From assembly GCA_017848795.1 (NCBI GenBank), contig JAFIHG010000035.1, positions 1-64,000 on the forward strand: 64,000 nucleotides of DNA, in the 5' to 3' direction. Shown one piece after another: positions 45,148 to 53,735 of this stretch. The DNA comes from Candidatus Nanopelagicales bacterium (GTDB lineage: Bacteria > Actinomycetota > Actinomycetes > S36-B12 > CAIYMF01). Position 1 is the first letter of the stretch; each line of letters starts with the position of its first letter. The position numbers and the translations under genes are program-made. The notes beneath the pieces were generated by a model. It did no database searches. It saw only the letters and a program-made list of their open reading frames with translations, and had not been told where the DNA came from.

Positions 45148-45753
45148 ATGGCCGACAGCCTCACACGCTTCGAGTGCGCGCTCGCCGCGTTCGATCAGCC
45201 GATGCGCGCATTGACGTTCGACCGGTTGACGTCCCCGACCCCCTGCGACGACTGGGACGTCAGCGCGCTGGTGAGCCACGTCGTCGGGCTGCTCGACGAC
45301 GTACCCGAGCTGATGGACGGCCGCGCTTCCGCAGCAGCTCTCGACGCCGAACCGCGCGCGCTCCACGCCGACCCGTGCACCGCCTGGCAGCGCGCGTCGG
45401 GCCGCGCACGCAACGCGTTGCGGCAGCGGGGAACTCCGGGGCCGACGCTTGCGCGCCAGAACGGTGACCAGCACGTCGAGGCGTACCTCGACCAGCTCAG
45501 CTTCTCGTTGCTGGTCCACTCCTGGGACCTCGCCCGGGCGGTCGGCCACGACGACGTGCTGCCGCGCGGACTGGTCACCTGGGCGCAGCGCTGGCTCCCC
45601 CCGCAGGTGCAGACCTACCGCGCGGTCGGCCTGATCGGTCCTCCCGCGGCCGAACCGGCCACGACCGATCCGCAACCCTGGCTGCTGGCAGCGGCCGGCC
45701 GCGAGAGCAGCTGGACGCCGCGGTCCGCGCCCCTCAGGCGGCGTACGCCTTGA
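45148..45753 (+). CDS. TIGR03086-like mycothiol-linked metal-binding protein
   Basis: This 201-aa protein has a DinB-type bundle: LTRFECALAAFDQPMRALTFDRLTSPTPCDDWDVSALVSHVVGLLDDV, then LLVHSWDLARAVGH with the His ligand pair typical of maleylpyruvate-isomerase-like TIGR03086 proteins. ATG 45148 is preceded by GGGAAGGACC. The last 20 nt overlap the 3' end of the convergent DJ-1-like gene. It is the second member of this superfamily in the window. Confidence 0.8.
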   Translation: MADSLTRFECALAAFDQPMRALTFDRLTSPTPCDDWDVSALVSHVVGLLDDVPELMDGRASAAALDAEPRALHADPCTAWQRASGRARNALRQRGTPGPTLARQNGDQHVEAYLDQLSFSLLVHSWDLARAVGHDDVLPRGLVTWAQRWLPPQVQTYRAVGLIGPPAAEPATTDPQPWLLAAAGRESSWTPRSAPLRRRTP

Positions 45754-46285
45754 TCGCGGCCTGCGAGAAGGCCGGGATGTCGCCCGGCTTTCGGCTGCTG
45801 ACGAGCATCCCCGGACCGGCCTCGCACACGACGACCTGCTCGTCGTGCCAGTCCGCACCGGCATTCGTGAGGTCGGTGCGCAGGCTCGGCCATGAGGTCA
45901 TCCGCCGCCCCTGCAGCTGACCGGTCTCGACGAGAGTCCACGGGCCGTGGCAGATGACCGCCACCGGCACGCCGTCGCGCAGCGCGTCACGAAGCAGTCG
46001 TACCGCATCCTCGTCGGTGCGCAGGAAGTCCCCGTTCACGACTCCACCCGGCAACAAGAACCCGTCCGCGGTCGAGGCGTCGACCGCGGAGATCGCAAGG
46101 TCGGCAGGCACGCTTCCGGCCTTGTCCAACCCGTCGAACGTCTGGACCTGGTCGCCGGAGGGTGAGGCGAGCAGCACCCGTGCGCCGGCCTCCTCGAGCG
46201 CGGAGCGCGGCTCGGTCAGCTCCACACGTTCGACCCCTGCGTCCGCGGTGAGCGCGATGATCGTCTTTCCCTCGAGCGTGGCCAT
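45734..46285 (-). CDS. DJ-1/PfpI-superfamily (type 1 glutamine amidotransferase-like) protein
   Basis: This 183-aa protein has the nucleophile elbow VICHGPWTLVETGQL (Cys-His) after DGFLLPGGVVNGDFLRTDEDAVRLL. It matches the YhbO/PfpI stress-protein group, whose members are proposed deglycases, peptidases or chaperones. ATG 46285 has CCAGGAGGAC upstream. Its last 20 nt overlap, on the other strand, the 3' end of the 45148-45753 gene, so no terminator separates the two. Confidence 0.87.
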   Translation of the reverse strand: MATLEGKTIIALTADAGVERVELTEPRSALEEAGARVLLASPSGDQVQTFDGLDKAGSVPADLAISAVDASTADGFLLPGGVVNGDFLRTDEDAVRLLRDALRDGVPVAVICHGPWTLVETGQLQGRRMTSWPSLRTDLTNAGADWHDEQVVVCEAGPGMLVSSRKPGDIPAFSQAAIKAYAA

Positions 46286-46379
46286 GTGCGTCCTCCTGGG
46301 ATCCTCGGGTGTCCCTCCACCCTCCGACCACGCGCCGCGACCCGCCACTCGGGGTCAGGTCCGCCCGCCGTCCGCAGTT

Positions 46380-46489
46380 GGTGGCGTCACTGTCCTGGTG
46401 GCGTCACTGTCCTGGTGGCGTCACTGTCCTGGTGGCGGTCTACAGCCGGATCCGAGGGGAGTTCTCGACCGCCAGGACAGTGACGTCGC
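46380..46489. repeat. Intergenic palindrome family D, copy 1, with triple tandem repeat
   Basis: Three exact head-to-tail copies of GGTGGCGTCACTGTCCT (46380-46396, 46397-46413, 46414-46430) are followed 40 nt later by one inverted copy (core CCAGGACAGTGACG, 46472-46485). The third copy plus GG and the inverted copy form a 14-bp stem; the other two can pair with it in competition. It begins 25 nt after the argS stop. The spacing (17 bp, no spacers) rules out CRISPR. Confidence 0.9.
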
Positions 46490-46514
46490 GAGAGGCGGTG
46501 CACTCGGAGCGGAA

Positions 46515-48251
46515 TCACATCTGGTCGGGGACGGTCACTCCGAGCAGGTCGAGGCCCGTGACAAGCGTGCGCAGCGAGGCCGCGCAGAGCGTCAACCGGC
46601 TCTCGCGCACGACCGGATCGTCCGCCTTGAGCACCGGGCACTGCTCGTAGAAGGTCGTGAACGCGCTCGCGAGGTCGAACAGGTAGGTGCACAGCCGGTG
46701 CGGTTCGAGGAGCGTGTCGACCTCCGCAACTGCTGCGCCGAAACCCAGCAGCTGCAAGGCGAGTGCGCGCTCGGCCGGCGCGTCGAGCCGCACCGGCGCC
46801 GTGGCGTCCTCCGGCTTGATACCGGCCTTGCGGAAGATCGAACGGGCCCGGGCCGCGGCGTACTGCAGGTACGGTCCGGTGTTTCCCGACAGGGCGAGCA
46901 TGCGGTCGAAGTCGAAGACGTAGCCGGTGTCGTGCGCGGTCGACAGGTCCGCGTACTTCACTGCGCCGACTCCCACCGCGTGCGCGATCGCCTGGTGCGT
47001 GGGCGCGTCGAGTTCGGGCCGGGTCTCGCGTACCACGGTGAGCGCGCGCTCCACGGCCTCCTCGAGCAGCGCCATCAGCCGGACCGGTGCGCCGCTGCGC
47101 GTGCGCAGCAGCTTGCCGTCCTCGCCCAGCACGTTGCCGATCGCGACGTGGATGGCCGCCACCTCCGGGGGGAGCCAACCGGCCAGCCGCGCGGTCTCGT
47201 AGACCATCGACAGGTGCAGTGACTGCGGGGCCCCGATCACGTAGACGATCCGGGTCGCGCCGAGGTCCCGCACCCGGTAGCGCACCGCCGCGAGGTCGGT
47301 CGTCGCGTAGCCGTACCCGCCGTCGCTCTTGCGGACGATCAGCGGTACCGGGTTGCCCTCACGCCCGGTGTACCCGTCGAGGAACACGCACAGCGCACCC
47401 TGGCTGACCGTCGCGAGCCCCTTGGCCTCGAGCTCGTCGCACACCTCGGCGAGCCACTCGTTGTAGATGCTCTCCCCGGCCAGATCGTCGTCGGTGAGCG
47501 TCACGTCGAGCATCCGGTAGATCCGGTTGAAGTAGACCTTGGACAGGTCGACGAGTTCCTGCCAGAGGCGCAGCGTGTCCGCGTCGCCGGCCTGCAGGGC
47601 GACGACCCGGCGCCGGGCCCGGTCGGCGAAACCCTCGTCGTTGTCGAACTTCTCCCGCGCCGCCTGGTAGAAGGCGTTCGGGTCGCTCTGCAGCAGCTCG
47701 GCCTGCTCCGAGTGCTCACCGACGTCGAGCAGGTGCTCGATCAGCATCCCGAACGGAGTGCCCCAGTCCCCCAGGTGGTTCTGGCGGATCACCCGGTGGC
47801 CGCGGAACTCGAGGGTACGGGCGAGCGCGTCACCCACGACGGTCGTGCGCAGGTGCCCGACGTGCATCTCCTTGGCGACGTTCGGCGCGGAGTAGTCGAT
47901 GGGTATCACGTCGCGGACGTCGGCCTGCTGCGCGCCGCAACGCGGGTCGGCCGCGAGCGCGGCGGCCTGCGCGGCGAGCCACTCGTCGCGCAGCGTGAGG
48001 TTGAGGAACCCTGGTCCGCTCACCTCGACCTTCGCGCAGACGTCCCCCGCGTCCAGTTGCCCGGCGATCGCCGTCGCCACCTCCCGCGGTGGACGACCGA
48101 GCGCCTTTCCCAGCGGTAGCGCGACGTTGGCCTGGAAGTCCGCGAACTGGGACGGGCGGATGAGCGGGTCGGTCCCGGCGTGCTCGGCGCCGAACGCTGC
48201 GGCGAGCGCGTCTCGGAGCAGCTCGGCCAGCACAGCCTTCGGGTCGGACAT
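46515..48251 (-). CDS. argS: Arginyl-tRNA synthetase
   Basis: This 578-aa class I synthetase has the N-terminal ArgRS additional domain, the HIGH variant in DYSAPNVAKEMHVGHLRTTVVGD, the ArgRS-specific YGYATTDLAAVRYR, a KMSKS-equivalent in EDGKLLRTRSGAPVRL, and the C-terminal DALR anticodon-binding domain ending in LGVTVPDQM. ATG 48251 is chosen because it has GGAG at proper distance and gives the family N-terminus. It is monocistronic and followed by the tandem repeat element. Confidence 0.95.
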   Translation of the reverse strand: MSDPKAVLAELLRDALAAAFGAEHAGTDPLIRPSQFADFQANVALPLGKALGRPPREVATAIAGQLDAGDVCAKVEVSGPGFLNLTLRDEWLAAQAAALAADPRCGAQQADVRDVIPIDYSAPNVAKEMHVGHLRTTVVGDALARTLEFRGHRVIRQNHLGDWGTPFGMLIEHLLDVGEHSEQAELLQSDPNAFYQAAREKFDNDEGFADRARRRVVALQAGDADTLRLWQELVDLSKVYFNRIYRMLDVTLTDDDLAGESIYNEWLAEVCDELEAKGLATVSQGALCVFLDGYTGREGNPVPLIVRKSDGGYGYATTDLAAVRYRVRDLGATRIVYVIGAPQSLHLSMVYETARLAGWLPPEVAAIHVAIGNVLGEDGKLLRTRSGAPVRLMALLEEAVERALTVVRETRPELDAPTHQAIAHAVGVGAVKYADLSTAHDTGYVFDFDRMLALSGNTGPYLQYAAARARSIFRKAGIKPEDATAPVRLDAPAERALALQLLGFGAAVAEVDTLLEPHRLCTYLFDLASAFTTFYEQCPVLKADDPVVRESRLTLCAASLRTLVTGLDLLGVTVPDQM

Positions 48252-48423
48252 CGGGGCTCCGTTCAGGGGACGTGACACGGGCTGTCCACGATACGGGCCG
48301 GGTCCGCTCGTCCCTCACCCGTCCGGGCGGACAGGTCCGCCCCGCGGCGACCCGACTCCTCTACAGTCACCCCGCCGATCCGGGCGGCTGTCCGTTTCGA
48401 CCCTGCTGAGAAGGACTGATCGC

Positions 48424-50895
48424 GTGCCGAGCGTGCCTGGACGCCGCCCCCGAAGACGCGCCCCTGGCGCGGCCGTGCTCGCCGCACTGGCCGTCGTGGT
48501 CGCCGTCCTGCCGGCCAGTGCGCCCGCCCAGGCGGCTGACGATGCGGGGCCGTGGCTGGACGCCGGTTCGCTGCGGCCGGCGAACGGGGCGGCCGGGCCG
48601 CTGAGCCCCGCGCTCGCCGCGGTGCGCGCCACCGGCGAGCTGCGCTCCAACGCGTTCGCGCCGGCAACGGCGCAGCAGGACCCGGCGGGGCGGGTCCTGG
48701 TGCAGGTCAGGGTGACCGACCTGACCCCGGCGACGCTCGCGGCCGTAGGTGCGTACGGGGAGGTGCTCGTCGTCGCGGCGCCGATGCGGCGGGTCACGAT
48801 GCGGGTGTCCCCGGCTGCGCTGGACGGGCTCGCGGGGCTGCCCCAGGTGCAGTACGCCGACCTGGTGCCCGCTCCGCTCACCGCGGGTCCCGGTCTTGTG
48901 GGCCGCGCGCCCGGCGCCTCCGCGCCGCTCACCCGGGCGGGCGGGCCGTGCACCGGGTCGGTGGTCTCCGAGGCCGACCAGCAGCTGCAGGCCGCCGCCG
49001 CGCGCGCTGCGGTGGGGGTCGACGGTGCCACCGTGCCGATCGGGGTGCTCTCGGACTCGTTCGACAAGGCCACCGGTACCGCCACGCGCGCGAGCGACGA
49101 CGTCCGGCGCGGGGACCTGCCGGGGCCAGCCAACCCGTGCGGGTACCGCACCGCGGTACGGGTCGTCCAGGAGACGCCGGACCCGTCCAACGCGTCGGAC
49201 GAGGGTCGGGCGATGCTGCAGTTGATCCATGACCTCGCCCCGGGCGCCCCGCTGCTCTTCGCCTCCGCCAGCGGGGGTGAAGACGTCATGGCACGCAACA
49301 TCCGGGCACTGGCCAAGGCCGGTGCGAAGGTGATCGTCGACGACATCTCCTATCTCGCCGAGCCGTTCTTCCAGCAGGGTGTCGTCGACCAGGCGATCGC
49401 CGAGGTGACCGCCGCCGGCGTGACGTACCTGAGCGCCGCGGGGAACAGCAACGTCGTCCTCGGGGGTCGCGACGTCGGATCGTGGGAGACCCCGCGGACC
49501 CGGCTCACCCGGTGCACGACCTCCGGCGGGCGCTGCGTGGACTTCGACCCGCGGGGCCGCGGCGACTGGAACAACGCGTTCACCGTGGCGCCGGGCGGCG
49601 CGGTGCAGGTGGTGGCCCAGTGGGCGCAGCCGCTCGGCAAGGTGACGACCGACTTCGACCTCGTGCTCGTGGACGCCGCCTCGAACCGCGCCATCGGACA
49701 GACCAGCAGCGACAGCCGCCGCAGCCAGCAACCGGTCGACGCGTTCGGCTGGCGCAACGACGGGTTCGCTGCCCGCAAGCTCAAGCTCGTGGTGCTGCAC
49801 AACGGCGGGAAGGCGATGCCGCGGCTGAAGGTGCAGTTCGTCCGCGCCGCCGGCGTGACGAAGATCGAGTACTCCCGCAGCGCGGGCGGCAACGTCGTAG
49901 GACCCACGATCTTCGGCCACAACGGTGGCCCCGCCACGCTGTCGGTCGGCGCGGTGCCGTACGACAACCGCAACCGGGTCGAGCCCTTCTCCTCGCGCGG
50001 GCCGGTCACGCACTACTTCGCACCGGCGCGCGCCGACGGCTCACCGCGGCTGGCCGCCCCGCAGGTGACCCGCGCCCCGCAGCTCGCCGCGACCGACGGG
50101 ACCGCGACGAGCTTCTTCGCCGAGAAACAGGCGGGCGTGTGGCGGTTCTACGGCACCTCGGCGGCCGCACCGCACGCGGCCGCCGTCGCCGCGCTGCTGC
50201 TGCAGGCGCAACCCGACTTGACCCCGCGCGAGGTGCGCGAGCAGCTGACCGCGACCGCCGCCCGCGTGGGCAGCGCACACCCGGCGGCGGTCGGCGCCGG
50301 ACTCGCCGATGCGCTCGCCGCGCTGACCGCGCCCGGCCCGGCGCACATCACCCGGACGCTCGCCGGCCGCGGTTCGGCGACGGTGCAGTTCACCGCCCCG
50401 GCGCGGGTCGGCGTGCCCGCGCTGAGCTCGTACGGCGCGCGGTGCACCAGCCCGCACGGCGCGACCCGGCAGGTCGACCGCGCGGGCGACGCGACGACGG
50501 CGCTGCGCGTGACCCGGCTGACCACCGGTGTCCCGTACCGCTGCGTCGTCCTGACCTCGAACGGGAAGCGGACGACCGCCTCGGCGCCGGGGGCCCTCAT
50601 CGTCCCGACCGGCACACCAGGCAGACCGGGCAAGCCGGCCGTCAGCCCGGTCCGGCGCGCGATCAAGGTGACCGTCCGCGGAGCGACCAACACCGGCGGT
50701 CTGCCCGCGACCTACCGCGCGACGTGCGCTCCGGTCGGCGGCGGCAAGACCCGCGCGCGGACCGGCCGGGCCACCGTCCTGAAGGTCACCCGGCTCTCCC
50801 CGTCGGCGGTCTACCGCTGCTCGGTCCAGGTGCGCAACGCGCTCGGCACCGGCCCCGCCTCACCGCGTTCGGTGAAGGTCCGGCCCCGGCGCTGA
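48424..50895 (+). CDS. Secreted subtilase-like (S8) protein with FN3-type C-terminus, paralogue 1
   Basis: This 823-aa exported protein has signal peptide RAPGAAVLAALAVVVAVLPASAPAQA. The subtilase core has the Asp motif GVLSDSFD (residue ~208), AAGNSN for the oxyanion hole and the Ser motif GTSAAAPH (~577). The canonical HGTHVAG is missing; the equivalent position reads DEGRAMLQLIHDLAPGA (~259), so catalysis may differ from classical subtilisins. Residues ~640-823 form two FN3-like repeats with Cys pairs. The following gene is a paralogue with the same order of blocks. Start GTG 48424 follows AAGGAC. Confidence 0.85.
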   Translation: MPSVPGRRPRRRAPGAAVLAALAVVVAVLPASAPAQAADDAGPWLDAGSLRPANGAAGPLSPALAAVRATGELRSNAFAPATAQQDPAGRVLVQVRVTDLTPATLAAVGAYGEVLVVAAPMRRVTMRVSPAALDGLAGLPQVQYADLVPAPLTAGPGLVGRAPGASAPLTRAGGPCTGSVVSEADQQLQAAAARAAVGVDGATVPIGVLSDSFDKATGTATRASDDVRRGDLPGPANPCGYRTAVRVVQETPDPSNASDEGRAMLQLIHDLAPGAPLLFASASGGEDVMARNIRALAKAGAKVIVDDISYLAEPFFQQGVVDQAIAEVTAAGVTYLSAAGNSNVVLGGRDVGSWETPRTRLTRCTTSGGRCVDFDPRGRGDWNNAFTVAPGGAVQVVAQWAQPLGKVTTDFDLVLVDAASNRAIGQTSSDSRRSQQPVDAFGWRNDGFAARKLKLVVLHNGGKAMPRLKVQFVRAAGVTKIEYSRSAGGNVVGPTIFGHNGGPATLSVGAVPYDNRNRVEPFSSRGPVTHYFAPARADGSPRLAAPQVTRAPQLAATDGTATSFFAEKQAGVWRFYGTSAAAPHAAAVAALLLQAQPDLTPREVREQLTATAARVGSAHPAAVGAGLADALAALTAPGPAHITRTLAGRGSATVQFTAPARVGVPALSSYGARCTSPHGATRQVDRAGDATTALRVTRLTTGVPYRCVVLTSNGKRTTASAPGALIVPTGTPGRPGKPAVSPVRRAIKVTVRGATNTGGLPATYRATCAPVGGGKTRARTGRATVLKVTRLSPSAVYRCSVQVRNALGTGPASPRSVKVRPRR

Positions 50896-50977
50896 GCCGC
50901 TCGACCGCGCCGCGGCCCGGGATACAGTGGCCGCCCGGTCCGCACCCTCGCGGGCTCGACAAGGAGCGCCTTCGGCG

Positions 50978-53467
50978 ATGCCCGCACCCCCGGTCCTGCG
51001 CCGCCCGGTGGCCTGGCTGGCCGCCGGGCTGACGACCGTCGCCGTGCTCACCGCGGCGCCGGCGCAGGCGCTCGAGCCGGCCGCGACGCCGGCCGCACCG
51101 CTGCGACCGGACGGTGCGCTCTCGGCACGGCTCGCCACGCTGCAGGACCTGGACCCGCACGCCGCGACCGCACCGGCGCTGTCGATGGCCCGCTCCGGGG
51201 CGGGCTCCCTGGTCGAGGACGCGAGCGGGCGCGTGCTGGTGCAGGTGCTGCTCACGGACACCGACCCGACCACCGTCGCGGCACTGCGCCGGCTCGGCGA
51301 GGTGATCGACGTACGGCGCACACTGCAGCGCGCGACGCTGCTGGTCCCCGTCGCCGGGCTCGCCGCCCTGGGTGAGGTCCCCGGCGTCCGTTTCGCCGAC
51401 CTGGTCCCGGCGCCGCTCCACGGTACGGGCGTACGCACCGCGGTGGGGCGGGCAGCAGCCGCGCGGGGCAAGGACTGCCACCCGCTGCGGACCGAGGCCG
51501 ACGGCACGGTGCGCGCGGGTACCGCCCGCAGCCGGTTCGGGGTCGACGGGTCGGGCGTACGCGTCGGAGTGCTCTCGGACTCCTACGACGTCGACCCGGA
51601 CGCCGCGACATACGCCTACGACGACGTCCGGTCCGGCGAGCTGCCGGGGCCGCAGAACCCTTGCGGTTACACCACTCCTGTGGATGTCCTGGCCGAGGGG
51701 AGCAGCCTCGACGGGACCGGGCTCACCGACGAGGGACGCGCCATGCTGCAGGGCGTGCACGACCTCGCGCCGGGCGCGGCGCTGTCGTTCGCCAGCGCGC
51801 TCGGCGGGCCCGACATGTTCGCCAAGCAGATCCGGCGGCTGGGCCGCAGCGGCGCAGACGTGATCGTCGACGACATCACCTACCTCACCGAGCCGTTCTT
51901 CCAGCAGGGGGTCGTCGACCGCGCCGTCAGCACGGTGGTGGCGAACGGCGCGACGTACTTCAGTTCCGCCGGGAACAGCAACACGGTCTACCGCGGACGC
52001 GACGTCTCTTCCTGGGAGACCCCGGCGGTCCGGCTCGCGGACTGCCCGCTGGTCGAGGTGCCGTCGTCGTACGGCCCGCTCGGGCGTTGCGTCGCCTTCG
52101 ACCCGGCAGGCAGCGACACCGGCTACGACCTGACCCTGGCGAGCCGGGGGACGATCACGCCGGTGCTGCAGTGGGCGGAGCCGGTCAACGGGGTGAGCGA
52201 CGACTTCGACCTGTTCGTGGTGGACGCGACGACCGGGGAGGTGCTGGCGAGCAGCACGACCGTGCAGGCCCGCAGCCAGACCCCGGTCGAATACCTGTCG
52301 TGGACCAACCGGTCCCCGGCCGACCGCGCGGTGCGGGTCGTGGTGAACCGGTTCTCGGGCAAGAAGACACCGCGGCTGAAGCTGACCTTCGTGACGATGA
52401 CGGGGCTGCAGTCCCTCGAGCACGACCGGTCGGCCGGCCCGGACATCGTCGGTCCGACGGTGTTCGGCCACAACGGCGGCGTCGATGCGATCTCGGTGGC
52501 CGCCGTCCCGTACGACGCGCCCGCGCAGGTGCAGGCGTACTCCGCGCGCGGTCCGGCCACCCACTACTTCGGTCCCGTCAAGGGGACCCGCGCGGCGAAG
52601 CCGTTGGCGACACCGCGCATCATCCGCGCGCCGCAGCTCGCGGCACCGGACGGCTGGCGCACCACGTTCTTCGGTCCGCTGGTAGGAACGGCCCACCGCT
52701 TCTACGGCACCTCGGCCGCGGCGCCCGTGGCCGCGGCCGTCGCGGCCCTGATGCGGGCGGCGACCCCGTCGCTCTCGGCGCGGCAGGTGCTCACGGCACT
52801 GCGCGCGACCGCACGCAGCGTCGACGCTCCACCGGCCGCGGCCGGCGCCGGGCTCGTCGACGCCGTACGCGCCGTCGCTCTGGTGGCACCGCCCCCCGCA
52901 CCGTTGGTGACCGCCACCAAGTCCAAGCCGCGGGCGGTCAAGGTGTCGTTCCGAGCGGCCGCCGTACGCCCGGGCGGTGCGCCGGTGCTGTCGTACCAGG
53001 CGCGCTGCGAGAGCCCGGGCCGGGCCGCACGTACCGCCAGCGCGGGGAGCGCCGGCCACATCCTCGTCGGTGGGTTGCACCGCGGCAGCCGCTACGACTG
53101 CGCGGTGCGGGCGCTCACGACGTACGCCGCGGGCCCGTACTCGGCCGCCGGGCCCTCGCAGGTCGCGGCGGGCAAGCCCAGCAGGCCGCGCCGGGTGCAC
53201 GCCGAGGTGACCGGCCGGCGTGCACTGACCGTCCACTTCCGAGCCCCCGCCAACAGCGGCGGACGCAAGCTGCTCGGCTACCTCGCGCGGTGCGAGCCGA
53301 CCGGCGCCGGCAAGGCGCGCCACAGCGCCACGGCGGATGCCGGTGCGACAACGCTGAAGGTACGCAAGCTGACCCGGGGGGCGGCGTACCGGTGCATCGC
53401 GTACGCCAGCAACAAGCTCGGGACGAGCAAACCGTCCAAGCCCTCCGCACGGGTGCGGCTGCCCTGA
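50978..53467 (+). CDS. Secreted subtilase-like (S8) protein, paralogue 2
   Basis: This 829-aa protein has a signal peptide (PVAWLAAGLTTVAVLTAAPAQA) and the same blocks as its neighbour: FADLVPAPL before the core, GVLSDSYD (~198), TDEGRAMLQGVHDLAPGA (~251), SSAGNSN, GTSAAAPVAA (~577), then two FN3-like repeats ending KPSARVRLP. A promoter (TCGACC 50901-50906, TACAGT 50923-50928, 16-bp spacing) lies in the 82-bp gap, so it can be expressed separately. The missing HGTHVAG is shared, so the change predates the duplication. Confidence 0.85.
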   Translation: MPAPPVLRRPVAWLAAGLTTVAVLTAAPAQALEPAATPAAPLRPDGALSARLATLQDLDPHAATAPALSMARSGAGSLVEDASGRVLVQVLLTDTDPTTVAALRRLGEVIDVRRTLQRATLLVPVAGLAALGEVPGVRFADLVPAPLHGTGVRTAVGRAAAARGKDCHPLRTEADGTVRAGTARSRFGVDGSGVRVGVLSDSYDVDPDAATYAYDDVRSGELPGPQNPCGYTTPVDVLAEGSSLDGTGLTDEGRAMLQGVHDLAPGAALSFASALGGPDMFAKQIRRLGRSGADVIVDDITYLTEPFFQQGVVDRAVSTVVANGATYFSSAGNSNTVYRGRDVSSWETPAVRLADCPLVEVPSSYGPLGRCVAFDPAGSDTGYDLTLASRGTITPVLQWAEPVNGVSDDFDLFVVDATTGEVLASSTTVQARSQTPVEYLSWTNRSPADRAVRVVVNRFSGKKTPRLKLTFVTMTGLQSLEHDRSAGPDIVGPTVFGHNGGVDAISVAAVPYDAPAQVQAYSARGPATHYFGPVKGTRAAKPLATPRIIRAPQLAAPDGWRTTFFGPLVGTAHRFYGTSAAAPVAAAVAALMRAATPSLSARQVLTALRATARSVDAPPAAAGAGLVDAVRAVALVAPPPAPLVTATKSKPRAVKVSFRAAAVRPGGAPVLSYQARCESPGRAARTASAGSAGHILVGGLHRGSRYDCAVRALTTYAAGPYSAAGPSQVAAGKPSRPRRVHAEVTGRRALTVHFRAPANSGGRKLLGYLARCEPTGAGKARHSATADAGATTLKVRKLTRGAAYRCIAYASNKLGTSKPSKPSARVRLP

Positions 53468-53474
53468 CACGAGA

Positions 53475-53534
53475 CGACCCCCGAGCGGTCGTCCTGCGGG
53501 ACGGTCGACTGGACGGGTCGACACTCGGGGGTCG
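53475..53534. terminator. Inverted repeat ending the protease gene and the minus-strand small locus
   Basis: An 11-bp inverted repeat (CGACCCCCGAG at 53475-53485 and CTCGGGGGTCG at 53524-53534) starts 7 nt after the protease stop. It also lies at the 3' end of the putative minus-strand small transcript, so it can end both. Confidence 0.75.
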
Positions 53535-53667
53535 GGTGGCTGACGTGGTCTGGCTCGCCGGGAGGGCGCGACCAGAGGTGGTCAGCGATCCATGTCTCGC
53601 GGCTAGCTCTCAGCCACCTCACGTGTCCGTTGCTCTATCAAGATCGGACCACCTCCCTCCTCGTGTA
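53478..53667 (-). ncRNA. Putative small RNA or leader transcript
   Basis: A convincing promoter at 53674-53701 points to the left into 190 nt that lack a conventional gene and end in an inverted repeat. Inside are a strong ribosome-binding site (GGAGGTG, 53650-53656), a 12-codon frame, and a long-range 8-bp pairing GGTGGCTG (53535-53542) with CAGCCACC (53611-53618). GACCACCTC/GGTCGCG-type words add further structure. The locus is unrelated in orientation to rocD, whose 3' end lies 34 nt beyond the promoter. It could be a regulatory RNA with a leader peptide, or a tiny gene. No Rfam family could be named from memory. Confidence 0.5.
53603..53641 (-). CDS. Possible 12-aa leader peptide in the small-RNA locus
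   Basis: TTG at 53641 opens a frame reading MIEQRTREVAES and ends at TAG 53603-53605. The Shine-Dalgarno sequence GGAGGTG is 8 nt upstream (53650-53656), the strongest feature in the region. Ending within the hairpin arm would let a translating ribosome unfold it, as in attenuators. A second frame from the internal GTG (53622-53620, MRWLRASRETW...) is open for ~115 codons but runs through the terminator into the protease gene antisense, so I prefer the short one. Confidence 0.35.
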   Translation of the reverse strand: MIEQRTREVAES

Positions 53668-53673
53668 CCGGCC

Positions 53674-53701
53674 ACCCTACGCCGGACCCGGCGCACTGCA
53701 A
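53674..53701 (-). promoter_or_regulatory. Promoter of the minus-strand small locus
   Basis: On the minus strand, TTGCAG (53696-53701) and TAGGGT (53674-53679) are 16 bp apart, a good sigma-70-type match. Transcription would begin near 53667 and run away from rocD. Confidence 0.6.
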
Positions 53702-53735
53702 GCGATTTCCGGCTCGACCGCGCCGCGGACGCGCG

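Noticed and set aside
45734-45753. 20-bp overlap of convergent genes as a frameshift or misassembly
   Set aside because: Both C-termini are plausible and such overlaps are normal in compact genomes.
46380-46430. Short tandem repeats suggesting a CRISPR
   Set aside because: Units are 17 bp, directly adjacent with no spacers, and there are no cas genes in the window.
53278-53622. A 114-codon frame on the minus strand starting in the small-RNA locus
   Set aside because: It passes through the terminator-like repeat and then runs antisense to the protease gene. A short conserved start cannot be ruled out, but the full frame is unlikely to be coding.
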